Shown piece after piece: positions 47,687-56,765 of a DNA stretch of 64,000 nt. Both the position numbers and the translations under genes were made by a program. The first letter of the stretch is position 1. Every line of letters begins with the position of its first letter. Source of the stretch: Planctomycetota bacterium (GTDB taxonomy: Bacteria; Planctomycetota; UBA1135; GCA-002686595); contig NYUD01000086.1 of NCBI GenBank assembly GCA_002683825.1, forward strand, positions 52,935 to 116,934, given 5' to 3'. The notes under the pieces were generated by a model. The model was not told the origin of the DNA, searched no databases, and worked only from the letters and a program-made list of their open reading frames with translations.

Positions 47687-49122
47687 CTCTTGCTCCCCCT
47701 TCGGCGCTGCCACGCCCGGCGGAAACTCATCGGCGCCGGTGCCGGCAGATCGCGGCCGAGGGTCCAGGCGCGCAGGGGCCCCAGGATGGTGGAAAGAAAA
47801 GTGATCCGGACGGCGCGACGTCCCACGCCCATGAAGAAGCGGTAGCGTCGCGGCCCGGACATGGCGAAGGCCCACAGCCTGAAGCCCATTCGTTCCAGCG
47901 TGCGCCGTGGCAAGGGCGAGCGGGCATCGGGGGAATGGGGCAACCCCCTGCGTTCCACCAGCCGCGCCCGAAGTTCCAGGAGCAATTCCGGCAGGTCGAT
48001 CTTGACCGGGCAGACGTCCCGGCAGGCTCCGCACAGGCTCGAGGCAAAGGGCAGCTGACTGGCTTTCTCGACTCCGGCGAGCTGGGGTGTGATGACCGCC
48101 CCGATCGGTCCCGGGTAGACCGACCCGTAGGCGTGCCCCCCGATTTCGCGGTAGACAGGGCAGTGGTTGAGACAGGCTCCACAGCGGATGCATGCGAGCG
48201 ACTGGCGCGTCACTCGATCCTTGAGCATCGCCGAACGGCCGTTGTCCAGGATGACGATGTGGACGGCGTCCGGGCCCTCTTCCGCAGCTTTGGTTTTGCC
48301 CGTGATCAGGGATAGATAGCTGGTCATGCGCTGGCCTGTGCCCGAGCGGGGGAGCAGTCGCAGAAAGACCTCCAGGTCTTCGATACGCGGCAGGATCTTT
48401 TCGATCCCCATGACGGCGATGTGCACGCGAGGCAACGAGGTGGTCAGGCGCGCGTTGCCCTCGTTTTCGAGAATCAGAAGGGTTCCCGTTTCGGCGATCG
48501 CAAAGTTGACGCCGCTGATACCTACGCTCGCTTCGGCGAAGGAGTTTCGCAGAAAACGCCGCGCGATCCGGGTCAGTTCTTCTATGTCGTGGGTCTCGTC
48601 GATCGAGAGTTTCTCCGCGAAAAGTGCGCCGACGTCTTCGCGTGTCTTGTGGATGGCGGGCGCAATGATGTGCGAGGGAGGTTCGTCGGCCAGCTGGATG
48701 ATCCACTCGCCGAGGTCGGTTTCGACCGGGGGGGGCGCGCCCTGGGCGAGGGCTGCGTTCAGGCCTATCTCTTCGGTGGTCATGCTCTTGCTCTTGACCA
48801 CCGTGCCGCCGCCGGCAGCGTCGATGATGTGAGCGATATCCGAACAGGCCTCCTGCGCATCCCGGGCCCAATGCACCTTGGCCCCGGCGGCCTCCGCCCG
48901 CTCGACGAACTGTTCGAGATAACGATCGAGATTCGTCAGCGCCTCTTCCTTGATGAGGCGGGCCTTTTCACGCAGGTCCTCCCATTCGGGCACCTCGGAA
49001 ACGGCATCGCGGCGCTCGCGCTCGAAGCGACTCGTGCCTCGCTTGAGGGCCTCGCGCAGGTGCTCATCGGCCAGGGCTTCGCGTGCATTGGAAGCGAAGT
49101 CTTGCGAGCGCTTGGGCTTCAA
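47683..49122 (-). CDS. lutB: Lactate utilization iron-sulfur protein LutB
   Basis: A 479-residue iron-sulfur protein, the electron-transfer core of LutABC, starting at TTG 49122 (LKPKRSQDF), which overlaps the lutA stop (TTGA) and has GAGG about 8 nt before it. This gives the same length as Bacillus LutB. An N-terminal LUD-type domain ([20 protein letters not shown]) is followed by two clusters of 4Fe-4S cysteines: [14 protein letters not shown] and [11 protein letters not shown]. Oxidises L-lactate to pyruvate with quinone-linked electron transfer. Cytosolic, membrane-associated. Confidence 0.94.
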   Translation of the reverse strand: MKPKRSQDFASNAREALADEHLREALKRGTSRFERERRDAVSEVPEWEDLREKARLIKEEALTNLDRYLEQFVERAEAAGAKVHWARDAQEACSDIAHIIDAAGGGTVVKSKSMTTEEIGLNAALAQGAPPPVETDLGEWIIQLADEPPSHIIAPAIHKTREDVGALFAEKLSIDETHDIEELTRIARRFLRNSFAEASVGISGVNFAIAETGTLLILENEGNARLTTSLPRVHIAVMGIEKILPRIEDLEVFLRLLPRSGTGQRMTSYLSLITGKTKAAEEGPDAVHIVILDNGRSAMLKDRVTRQSLACIRCGACLNHCPVYREIGGHAYGSVYPGPIGAVITPQLAGVEKASQLPFASSLCGACRDVCPVKIDLPELLLELRARLVERRGLPHSPDARSPLPRRTLERMGFRLWAFAMSGPRRYRFFMGVGRRAVRITFLSTILGPLRAWTLGRDLPAPAPMSFRRAWQRRRGSKR

Positions 49123-49847
49123 GAGAATTCCTCGACTCCGGCGAGCACCTGGGCGAGGTGCAGGGTGCGTATCTTGGAGCGGGTACGGGAGAGGCGACCT
49201 TGCAGTTGCATCAGACAACCGGTGTCACCGGAGACGATCGCATCGACCTCCATGCGGCGGAGGCGGTCGAGCTTGCGGTCGAGAATAGCCTGGGAAATCT
49301 CGGGGTACCGGGCGGAAAAAGTGCCGCCGAATCCGCAGCAGGTGTCGGCCGCTTCCATCTCGACCAGCCTGGCGCCGGCCACGTTGGCCAGCAGCCGGCG
49401 CGGCTCCGTCGCCAATCCCAGGTCGCGCAGTCCATGACAGCCATCGTGCCAGGTGAGGGAGCCCTGGAAGCGAGCCCCGAGGTCGTCGACGCCGAGTTTG
49501 CGGACCAGGAACGAGGAGAGTTCGTGGGTCCGCGCTGCGATGGACCGGGCCAGCTCGCGCTCGGGGGAGCCCTCGGGGAATAGCTCCTGGAGATGGCCCA
49601 CCATCGCGGCGCAGGAACCCGACGGTGTCACGATGGCTTCCGTGTCAGCGAACACCTCGAGGAAGTGGCGTGCGACCGTGCGAGCCTCGCGACGATAGCC
49701 GGAGTTGAAAGCCGGCTGGGAACAACAGGTTTGGCGCGGATCAAAGTCCACCTCGACCCCGGCGCGCTCGAGCACCCGCACCGTGGCCAGCCCCGCCTGC
49801 GGGCGTAGCTGATCGACGAGGCAGGTAGCGAAGAGTGCTACGCGCAT
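49119..49847 (-). CDS. lutA: Lactate utilization protein LutA (CCG-motif)
   Basis: A 242-residue protein with two cysteine-rich domains of the CCG type that bind a noncubane iron-sulfur cluster: [14 protein letters not shown] and [12 protein letters not shown], plus [11 protein letters not shown]. First of the lut genes, 15 nt after the alcohol dehydrogenase. It overlaps lutB (TTGA). No lactate permease or LutR-type regulator is adjacent. Confidence 0.94.
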   Translation of the reverse strand: MRVALFATCLVDQLRPQAGLATVRVLERAGVEVDFDPRQTCCSQPAFNSGYRREARTVARHFLEVFADTEAIVTPSGSCAAMVGHLQELFPEGSPERELARSIAARTHELSSFLVRKLGVDDLGARFQGSLTWHDGCHGLRDLGLATEPRRLLANVAGARLVEMEAADTCCGFGGTFSARYPEISQAILDRKLDRLRRMEVDAIVSGDTGCLMQLQGRLSRTRSKIRTLHLAQVLAGVEEFS

Positions 49848-49862
49848 CGGATGCTCACCTGG

Positions 49863-50909
49863 TCAGGGTTCGATCAGGACCTTGATGGCCCCTTCGAGTT
49901 TGTTGTCGAAGATCTCGTAACCTCGAACGGTTTCTCCGAGTGGGAGGCGATGGGAGAGGAGTGGGGAGATGTCGAGACGCTTTTTCCGCAGGAGCCCAAG
50001 CATCCGCTCCATGTAGTGGCGCGCTGGTGCGCGGCCGGCCTTGTACGTGAGGTTTTTGTCGTAGGCGGCGCCGGGTGAGAACGGGAAGTGTTCCTCGTTG
50101 TGAACGCCCGCCGCCGAAATCGTGCCGCCGGGGCGCACCAGGTCGTAGGCGAGTCGACCGGCGGCGGCATTGCCGACCACTTCAAGCACGAGTTCGACCC
50201 CGCGACCGTCGGTGTGTCTGGCCACGAAGGCGTGCGGGTCGTCTCTCTCGAAGGAAACCGGCAAAGCTCCGAAGCGCTCGGCGAGTTCGAGTCGTTCCGG
50301 GACGGCGTCGACGGCGATGAGGGGGGCGGCGCCGAGTTCGCGGGCTGCCTGAATCGCCAGCAGTCCGACGGGACCGCAGCCGAGAACACAGGTGCTCGTA
50401 CCGTTCTGAACGCCACCATTCTCCGCGCAAAAGTAGGCCGTAGAGAGGATGTCCCCGATGAGTAGCACTTCCTCGGCCGGGTGGTCATCGGGCACCGCGA
50501 CCAGGCTTGCATCTGCGAAGGGCACGCGTATGTACTCCGCCTGTGCGCCCTGCAGGCCCTCACCCTTTGCGACCCATCCATAAACCGCGCCGTTGGAGCA
50601 GCGACTGGTCAGTCCACAGGAGCAGAAGGAGCACGACCCGCAGCTGCTGGAAAAGGGACTGACGGCGCGGTCGCCGGCCTTCCAGGTCTCGACCTCCGCG
50701 CCGACCTCGACGATTTCCCCCAGAAACTCGTGTCCCAGGACGGTGCCCACGTCCAGGCCGGTTTCATGGCCGCGATAGACGTGGAGGTCGGAGCCGCAAA
50801 TGGCTCCGAGCTGCATTCGAAGGACGACGTCCCGGGGGTGCTCGATGCGGGGATCGGGGATCGACTCGAGGGAGATGGCACGGGGGGCCTGGAAGGTGAG
50901 GGCTCTCAT
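49863..50909 (-). CDS. Zinc-dependent alcohol dehydrogenase
   Basis: A 348-residue MDR-family dehydrogenase. Catalytic zinc block GAICGSDLHVYRGH with GHEFLGEIVEVG; structural-zinc cysteines in CGSCSFCSCGLTSRC; Rossmann motif VLGCGPVGLLAIQAA; cofactor binding by VDAVPERLELAE. The absence of a C-terminal extension and the GHE block put it near the formaldehyde/threonine-type or polyol dehydrogenases. It precedes lutA by 15 nt, suggesting an oxidised small alcohol or aldehyde that feeds lactate oxidation, for example lactaldehyde or a propanediol. This link is inference. Confidence 0.88.
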   Translation of the reverse strand: MRALTFQAPRAISLESIPDPRIEHPRDVVLRMQLGAICGSDLHVYRGHETGLDVGTVLGHEFLGEIVEVGAEVETWKAGDRAVSPFSSSCGSCSFCSCGLTSRCSNGAVYGWVAKGEGLQGAQAEYIRVPFADASLVAVPDDHPAEEVLLIGDILSTAYFCAENGGVQNGTSTCVLGCGPVGLLAIQAARELGAAPLIAVDAVPERLELAERFGALPVSFERDDPHAFVARHTDGRGVELVLEVVGNAAAGRLAYDLVRPGGTISAAGVHNEEHFPFSPGAAYDKNLTYKAGRAPARHYMERMLGLLRKKRLDISPLLSHRLPLGETVRGYEIFDNKLEGAIKVLIEP

Positions 50910-51069
50910 GCGAGGCGGGGAAAGCGAAGAGACGACGTTTGGATATTTTACGGTAGGGAGTCCCGGCCAAAGAGGCCAGCCCCTCTTGCTAGGGAGCAGC
51001 CTAGCCTCGATGATGTGCGGAGAGCGGGGATCCCCCTCTCTCTTGGAACCACGGACAGACCTGCATCAC

Positions 51070-53850
51070 ATGGCGAGCCTGACCCCCCTGCGCTTCTCCC
51101 TGGCGATCTCCGTACTCTCTCTGGCGTCCGCTGCCCAGTCCTTTGTCAACTGGGAATCGCCACATGTCTACCCTCTGGACATGAGTCCCGATGGGGCGCG
51201 GCTTCTTGCGGTGAACACCGCCGACAACCGCCTCGAGGTCTTCGATTTGAGCGGGGCGTCCCCGCAGCACGAGCTCTCCATCCCCGTGGGACTGGACCCC
51301 GTGTCCGTCCGGGCTCGTACGAACAACGAGGTCTGGGTCGTGAACCACGTTTCCGACAGCGTCAGCATCGTCGATCTGTCCGCGGGCGGCGTCGTGGAAA
51401 CCCTCACCACGGATGACGAGCCGTGCGACGTCCTGTTTGCTGGCACGCCCGAGCGCGCCTTCGTCAGCTGTTCCCAGGCCAACACCGTCCTGGTCTTCGA
51501 TCCGGCAGATCTCTCCATCGCGCCGACTCGCATCGACATTCGTGGCGAGGATCCGCGGGCCCTGGCGAAGAGCCCCTCGGGCGGCGAGGTCTACGTGGCC
51601 GTCTTCGAGTCCGGCAATCAGACCACCGTCCTGGGAGGCGGAGTTGAGACCAACCTGGCTTTTCCGCCCAACGTCGTCAACGACTCGGACGGCCCCCACG
51701 GCGGGGTGAATCCGCCGCCGAACGACGGTAGCGAATTCAACCCACCCCAGAGTCCCGGACTTCCGCAGCCCCCGGCGGTGTCTCTGATCGTGCGCCAGAA
51801 GACAAGCGGCGAGTGGCTGGACGACAACGACACGGATTGGACGGCCAAGGTCTCGGGAGCCGATGCCGCCGATTCCGGGCGGCCCGTGGGCTGGACCCTG
51901 TTGGACCACGACGTGGCCGTCATCGATGCCACGACCCTGGCTGTGAGCTACGTCGATGGGTTGATGAACATCAACATGGCCCTGGCCGTGAACCCCGCCT
52001 CGGGCCAGATCTCCGTCATCGGGACCGATGCGTACAACCACGTCAGGTACGAGCCGAATCTGAACGGCGTGTTCTTGCGCGTGCATCTGGCTCTGGCCGA
52101 TCCTGCGACCCCGGCTTCAGCCACCGTGAGCGATCTCAACACACACCTCGACTACAACTTGCCGACACTGCCCGTCAGCGACCGTGTGCAGAGCATCAGC
52201 GACCCGCGCGGCATCGTATGGAACTCCGCCGGTTCGCGCGCTTACGTCACGGGCATGGGGACGAATAACGTCGTGGTCGTGGATGCCGGGGGAGCTCGTG
52301 CCGGAATCCAGCCCACGATCGACGTGGGCGAAGGGCCGACCGGGATCGCCCTCGACGAGGCGCGCGGTCGCCTCTACGTCATGAACAAGTTTGAAGCGTC
52401 GATTTCGTTCGTCGACACGACGAGCGAGCTTCAGCTCGGGCAGGTCGGGTTCTACGACCCCTCTCCGGCCGCGATCCAGCGCGGCCGCCGCCACCTCTAC
52501 AACGCGACCGAGACTTCGGGGACGGGCCTGGTGGCCTGTGGTTCCTGTCACGTCGATGCTCGCATGGATCGGCTGGCCTGGGATCTCGGCAACCCCGCCG
52601 GGCAGATGCAAGCCCTGGAAGGCAACCTGGGCGCGAACGCCCCGGGCCTGAACTCGGGCTTTGAAGACTGGCATCCCATGAAGGGCCCGATGTTGACCCA
52701 GACCCTGCAGGACATCATCGGTAAGGAACCGCACCACTGGCGCGGGGACCGCACGGGCATCGAGGCCTTCAATCCTGCGTTCGAGGGTTTGCTGGGTGAC
52801 GACGAGCAGTTGACCGATGCCGAGATGCAGGAGTTCGAGGACTTCCTGGCCACGATCCAGTATCCACCGAACCCCTTTCGCAATTTCAACAACAGTCTGC
52901 CGACGAACCTGGACCTGGAAGGTCACTACACGACAGGGCGTTTCGGCCCGGCCGGGCTGGCGCTTCCGAACGGCAACGCGGTCCAGGGCCAGCAACTCTT
53001 CCGCCCGCCCAACGTGCTCGATGGGGGAGCCCTGGCCTGCGTGACCTGTCACACCCGTCCTACCGGCGCGGGCACCGACCATGAATTGGTGAGTTTCACC
53101 TATCAGCCGATTCCGGTTGGGTCCGATGGCGAGCATCACCTGGCCCTGGTCTCGGTCGATGGCGCGACCAACGTCACGATGAAGGTCCCGCAGCTGCGTA
53201 ACATCTACGAGCGCTCGGGTTTCAACACCACCCAGCTCGAGAGCACGGCGGGTTTCGGCTACTTGCACGACGGCAGCGTCGATTCGATCGAGCGCTTCCT
53301 GGCGGAACCGATATTCACCTTCACGAGCGTACAGGAGATCGCGGATGTGACCGCGTTCATGCTCTCCTTCGGTGGTGGGCGCAATTCCCTCGGATCGCCG
53401 ACGGAGATCTTCGAGCCACCGGGACCGCCTAGCCACATTGCCCACGCCGCGGTCGGTGTACAGACGACCTTGCGCGACGGCGCCTCGCCGGATCCCGCGC
53501 GCGTCGCGCTGATCGACGCCATGATCGCCGAGGCCCTCGTCGACGATGTTAGCGTGGTGGTCAAGGGCAGGGTCGGCGGGGAGGCCCGCGGCTGGATGTT
53601 CACCGGCCCCACGACCTTCCAGTCGGATCGGGCAGCCGAAACGATCTCCCTGGCTGCGCTCAAGGCCCTGGCGGGAACGGGCAGCGAATTGACCTTCACG
53701 GTCGTGCCGGAGGGCTCCCAGCTTCGGATCGGAGTCGATCGGGACCTGGACGGTTACTTCGATCGCGACGAGCTGGACAAACAATCCGACCCCGCGGATC
53801 CCGCCATCCGACCGCGGCACCGCTTCCTGCCCGGGGGATCGCGCCTCTAG
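51070..53850 (+). CDS. Exported beta-propeller protein with two c-type heme sites
   Basis: A 926-residue protein from the ATG at 51070 (MASLTPLRFSLAISVLSLAS, a signal peptide). Residues 30-470 are YVTN/Lvp-type propeller repeats (SPDGARLLAVNTADNRLEVFD, WVVNHVSDSVSIVDLS, RLYVMNKFEASISFVD). The second part has two CxxCH heme sites, C490-C493-H494 (CGSCHVD) and C657-C660-H661 (CVTCHTR), in a cytochrome-c-peroxidase-like block. The C-terminus has an EF-type DRDLDGYFDRDELDKQSDP. It is exported and would sit in the periplasm or on the surface. A di-heme peroxidase/oxidoreductase role is inferred. Divergent from the alcohol dehydrogenase. Confidence 0.87.
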   Translation: MASLTPLRFSLAISVLSLASAAQSFVNWESPHVYPLDMSPDGARLLAVNTADNRLEVFDLSGASPQHELSIPVGLDPVSVRARTNNEVWVVNHVSDSVSIVDLSAGGVVETLTTDDEPCDVLFAGTPERAFVSCSQANTVLVFDPADLSIAPTRIDIRGEDPRALAKSPSGGEVYVAVFESGNQTTVLGGGVETNLAFPPNVVNDSDGPHGGVNPPPNDGSEFNPPQSPGLPQPPAVSLIVRQKTSGEWLDDNDTDWTAKVSGADAADSGRPVGWTLLDHDVAVIDATTLAVSYVDGLMNINMALAVNPASGQISVIGTDAYNHVRYEPNLNGVFLRVHLALADPATPASATVSDLNTHLDYNLPTLPVSDRVQSISDPRGIVWNSAGSRAYVTGMGTNNVVVVDAGGARAGIQPTIDVGEGPTGIALDEARGRLYVMNKFEASISFVDTTSELQLGQVGFYDPSPAAIQRGRRHLYNATETSGTGLVACGSCHVDARMDRLAWDLGNPAGQMQALEGNLGANAPGLNSGFEDWHPMKGPMLTQTLQDIIGKEPHHWRGDRTGIEAFNPAFEGLLGDDEQLTDAEMQEFEDFLATIQYPPNPFRNFNNSLPTNLDLEGHYTTGRFGPAGLALPNGNAVQGQQLFRPPNVLDGGALACVTCHTRPTGAGTDHELVSFTYQPIPVGSDGEHHLALVSVDGATNVTMKVPQLRNIYERSGFNTTQLESTAGFGYLHDGSVDSIERFLAEPIFTFTSVQEIADVTAFMLSFGGGRNSLGSPTEIFEPPGPPSHIAHAAVGVQTTLRDGASPDPARVALIDAMIAEALVDDVSVVVKGRVGGEARGWMFTGPTTFQSDRAAETISLAALKALAGTGSELTFTVVPEGSQLRIGVDRDLDGYFDRDELDKQSDPADPAIRPRHRFLPGGSRL

Positions 53851-53877
53851 TCCCAGGGTCTTGCGGTCGACGACGCT

Positions 53878-53892
53878 CGCGGGGCCCCCGCG
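53878..53892. terminator. GC hairpin between convergent genes
   Basis: CGCGGG-GCC-CCCGCG is a perfect 6-bp stem with a 3-nt loop in the 60-nt gap between the propeller gene and the convergent b562-like gene. No T-run follows on either strand. Confidence 0.35.
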
Positions 53893-53910
53893 GTCCCGCT
53901 CTACCGGCGT

Positions 53911-54360
53911 TTACTCTTCTTCCCTGGTGAAGCGATCGTGACCGGACTCCTCCATGCTCCGGACCTGCTTGAAGGCCGTCTTGGCCGCATCCGGATCTCC
54001 ATCCAGGAGGGCGGCTTCGAGCTCCAGCTGGGCGATCAGGAAGTCGACCATCACGCGGCGGTAGTCGCGCTCCATCGCCGCCCGTTCCTCGACGGGAAGT
54101 TCGGTGATCAGGTGGGGCACCAGGCCCTTGCAAGCGAGGCTCTTCTCCTGCATCAGGACGATTTGATCGAGCGCTTCGTCGGACCGGGCGGGGTCGCGGA
54201 GGCTGCGCCTCAGCTTTCCAAGAGCCTCCTCGATCACCTCCATGTGCCCGTAGAGCTCGCCTTTATCCGGGACTTCTTGGGGAGTGTTCCGGGAGATTCC
54301 CGGACCGACGAGTCCCAGCAGGAGGAAGGCGGCAATACAGACGGGAGAGTGCAGCTTCAT
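53911..54360 (-). CDS. Small exported protein, cytochrome-b562-like four-helix bundle
   Basis: A 149-residue protein with a signal peptide (MKLHSPVCIAAFLLLGLVG) from the ATG at 54360. The mature part is predicted all-helical, with four amphipathic helices and no CxxCH. Near the start GELYGHMEVIEEALGKLRRSL parallels the Met7 region of cytochrome b562, and near the end MEESGHDRF parallels the His102 region, so Met40 and His141 could be axial heme ligands. The assignment is by pattern, not by a strong match. It is the last gene of a three-gene minus-strand operon, 10 nt after Gfo/Idh. Confidence 0.55.
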   Translation of the reverse strand: MKLHSPVCIAAFLLLGLVGPGISRNTPQEVPDKGELYGHMEVIEEALGKLRRSLRDPARSDEALDQIVLMQEKSLACKGLVPHLITELPVEERAAMERDYRRVMVDFLIAQLELEAALLDGDPDAAKTAFKQVRSMEESGHDRFTREEE

Positions 54361-54370
54361 GGAGAGGACC

Positions 54371-55660
54371 CTACAGGACCTTGGTGACACCGGGAACCGG
54401 AACGGGGTAGATACCTTCTGTGTCGGGGAGGGTTGGCGGGTCTGCGTCGAAGGCATAGCGCCTCGGTGCGATGGAGATTTCGGAGTTCAGGGCGTCCTTC
54501 CAGTTCAGCTTCTGGCCGGAGTAGGTCGCCATGCGTCCGAAGATCGAGGTCATGGTCGAAAGCGCACCGTACTCGGCTTCCGCGTGGGGTTCGTCCGCCC
54601 GGATCGCTGCAAACAGACGGTCGTGTTCCACCTGATAGGGATCGGGTCGTTCGCCTTCATAGCGCCACTTCCAGCCGCCCTCGCCCTCGATCGTGGCTGC
54701 GCTGACCTCCGAGTAACCCTGCGTGCCATGGGCGTGTTCCGAAACGCTCGACCAGCAGTTGGACTGGTGTCGACACTGGGAGAGCAGCTTCGTGCCGTCC
54801 GCGTAGGTGAATTCGACGGCGTGATGGTCGTAGATCTCGCCGTGGGCGGGGCCCGTACGCACCTGGCGTCCGCCCTGTCCCTGGGCCGTGGCCGGATAGC
54901 CCCCCATGATCCAGTTGGCCACGTCGAGGTTGTGGATGTGCTGTTCGACGATGTGGTCGCCACACAGCCAGTTGAAGTAGTACCAGTTGCGCATCTGGTA
55001 CTCCATCTCGCCCATGCCCTCTTCCCGAGGACGGACCCAGACCCCGCCGGAGTTCCAGTAGCTGCGCAGGAGGATGATCTTTCCGATGGCGCCGTCTTGG
55101 ATGCGCCGGATGGTCTCCTGATAGCGCGGATCGTGGTGGCGTTGCAGGCCGACGCCGACCTTCAGGTTCTTCTCCTTGGCCCGCTTCGCCGTGGCGAGGA
55201 CGCTGCGAACGCCCGGTGCGTCGACGGCGACCGGCTTCTCCATGAACACGTGGCGAGCCTTCGAGACGGCGTAGTCGAAATGGATCGGGCGAAAGCCCGG
55301 CGGGGTCGTGAGGACGACGACATCCACATCCTCGTCGATCGCTTTCCGGTAGGCGTCGAATCCGACGAAGCGGCGCTCCTCGGGCACATCGACGGCCTGC
55401 GGATGTCTCTTGGCGATCTCCACGAGGCTGTTCTCGAGACGGTCGGAGAACGCGTCCGCCATCGCCACCAGGCGGACGTTTCCTTCGGTGTTCAGGGCCT
55501 GTGTGGCTGCGCTGGTTCCACGGCCGCCGCAGCCGACGAGTGCGACGTGCAGAGCATCGTCTCCTCGGGACGGGGCGAGGGCCGAGACTTCCGGCAGGAG
55601 AGAGGCTCCCGCGAGAAGACCGGAGGAGCGCTGGATGAACTGGCGGCGTGTCGTTTTCAT
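54371..55660 (-). CDS. Tat-exported Gfo/Idh/MocA family oxidoreductase (leftward copy)
   Basis: A 429-residue NAD(P)-dependent sugar or inositol-type oxidoreductase with a twin-arginine signal (TTRRQFIQRSSGLLAG). Rossmann motif VALVGCGGRGTSAA; catalytic EKPVAVDAPG lysine; GDHIVEQHIHNLD with the two acid/base histidines in the family pocket. Gfo/Idh enzymes exported by Tat carry a tightly bound cofactor and in some cases act as glycosidases. Located between the SUMF1-like gene (13 nt) and the b562-like gene (10 nt). A paralogue is 2.2 kb away on the opposite strand. Confidence 0.92.
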   Translation of the reverse strand: MKTTRRQFIQRSSGLLAGASLLPEVSALAPSRGDDALHVALVGCGGRGTSAATQALNTEGNVRLVAMADAFSDRLENSLVEIAKRHPQAVDVPEERRFVGFDAYRKAIDEDVDVVVLTTPPGFRPIHFDYAVSKARHVFMEKPVAVDAPGVRSVLATAKRAKEKNLKVGVGLQRHHDPRYQETIRRIQDGAIGKIILLRSYWNSGGVWVRPREEGMGEMEYQMRNWYYFNWLCGDHIVEQHIHNLDVANWIMGGYPATAQGQGGRQVRTGPAHGEIYDHHAVEFTYADGTKLLSQCRHQSNCWSSVSEHAHGTQGYSEVSAATIEGEGGWKWRYEGERPDPYQVEHDRLFAAIRADEPHAEAEYGALSTMTSIFGRMATYSGQKLNWKDALNSEISIAPRRYAFDADPPTLPDTEGIYPVPVPGVTKVL

Positions 55661-55673
55661 GGGGATCTCCGGG

Positions 55674-56765
55674 CTAGCGTTCTCCCGCTCGTTGTCGCTC
55701 TAGGATTTCACGGACCGAATCGGTGTCGGGATCCCAGTAGCGGTTCTTTTCCTCGGGTGCGGGATCGGTCAGGGGGCGGACCACGCGAAAACCGACGAAA
55801 GGGGCGTCGGTGTGGTACCAGATACTCTTCGGGAGCTGGGGGTCCTGCATCTTCCAGCTCTTCTTGGAACGGCGTCGAGCGGCCGACCGCAGCCTTTCGG
55901 GGTCATCGTCCCACGATCCTCCGCGCACGACGCGCGGGTAGAGCTTCTTTGGCCACAGGATCGGGCGCTCTTGAACGTCTCCGGTCGCGGTCTCGTAGAA
56001 GTCCTTGTCGTAGGCGTCGAGGACCCACTCGGCCACGTTGCCATGGATGTCGCAAAGGCCCCAGGGGTTGGGCTTCTTCTCTCCGACGCGGTGGTAGCGG
56101 TCGTCGGCGTTGTCGAAGTGCCAGGCGTACTCGTCCAGGTCGCCTCGATCGTCCCCGAAGTGAAACGCGGTCTGCGTCCCTGCGCGACAGGCGTACTCCC
56201 ATTCGGCCTCGCTCGGGAGGCGATAAAAGCGTCCGGTCTTCATCGACAGCCATTTCGTGTACTGCTTGGCCGCGAACTGCGTCATGCAAATGGCCGGGAA
56301 ACCCGAGACGCCCATCTCGAAGTCCATCGGGACGTAGGGCGGTGTGGGGCGACTGACCGCGTCGGCCCAGGGGTCCTGCGCCGCGAGCTCGCGGGCGCCC
56401 TGGGCGCGCAGCTTCTTGTCCAGGATGTGCATGAACACCTGGTACTCGTCCCACGTGACTTCGTGCACGCCCATCCAGAAGGCCGACAGGGCCACCTCGT
56501 GCCGTGGACCTTCGTCCGAGTTGCGGTCTCGTTCCGTGGCAGGGCTTCCCATGAGGAAGGTCCCCGATGGAATCGGGGTCATTGAAAAGACCGCTTCGGT
56601 ACCCGGGATGGAGTCGGTGTAGGGCTTCATGTCCTCCTCGGCGACCGCTTCCGCACCGGCGACCGGGTGCACCGGCGGTGAGGCCACCGGCATCCTGGGA
56701 TAGGCGGAGGTGGAACCGGCCTGTGGGGCGAGGAGTAAGACGAGCGAGAGGACGGCGTGAATCAT
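55674..56765 (-). CDS. SUMF1/formylglycine-generating-like domain protein, catalytic cysteines absent
   Basis: A 363-residue exported protein (signal MIHAVLSLVLLLAPQAG). The domain block is complete: IPSGTFLMGSPATERDRN, GVHEVTWDEYQVFM, LPSEAEWEYACRAGT, GLCDIHGNVAEWVLDAYD and RVVRGGSWDDDPERLRSAARR. Where true formylglycine-generating enzymes have catalytic cysteines after GGS, this protein has Asp and Arg residues. It is therefore a binding version, as in many planctomycete FGE-sulfatase-domain proteins. First gene of the leftward operon; its ATG overlaps the ApbE ATG in one CATG. Confidence 0.88.
   Translation of the reverse strand: MIHAVLSLVLLLAPQAGSTSAYPRMPVASPPVHPVAGAEAVAEEDMKPYTDSIPGTEAVFSMTPIPSGTFLMGSPATERDRNSDEGPRHEVALSAFWMGVHEVTWDEYQVFMHILDKKLRAQGARELAAQDPWADAVSRPTPPYVPMDFEMGVSGFPAICMTQFAAKQYTKWLSMKTGRFYRLPSEAEWEYACRAGTQTAFHFGDDRGDLDEYAWHFDNADDRYHRVGEKKPNPWGLCDIHGNVAEWVLDAYDKDFYETATGDVQERPILWPKKLYPRVVRGGSWDDDPERLRSAARRRSKKSWKMQDPQLPKSIWYHTDAPFVGFRVVRPLTDPAPEEKNRYWDPDTDSVREILERQRAGER

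Noticed and set aside
47687..48871. A fused 614-residue lutB-lutC protein in the lutC frame
   Set aside because: The upstream part of that frame lies inside lutB in another reading frame, has no LUD or iron-sulfur motif, and lutC has its own GTG start coupled to the lutB stop.
52117..53820. A 567-codon open frame on the minus strand opposite the di-heme propeller gene
   Set aside because: The plus-strand product has a signal peptide, propeller repeats and two CxxCH sites; the antisense product has no domain or start signal.
54284..56356. A 690-codon plus-strand open frame over Gfo/Idh and the SUMF1-like gene
   Set aside because: It runs antisense across two genes whose minus-strand motifs are complete. 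The composition is that of a shadow frame.
55674..56765. True formylglycine-generating enzyme (sulfatase maturase)
   Set aside because: The catalytic cysteine pair is missing and no sulfatase gene lies in the window.
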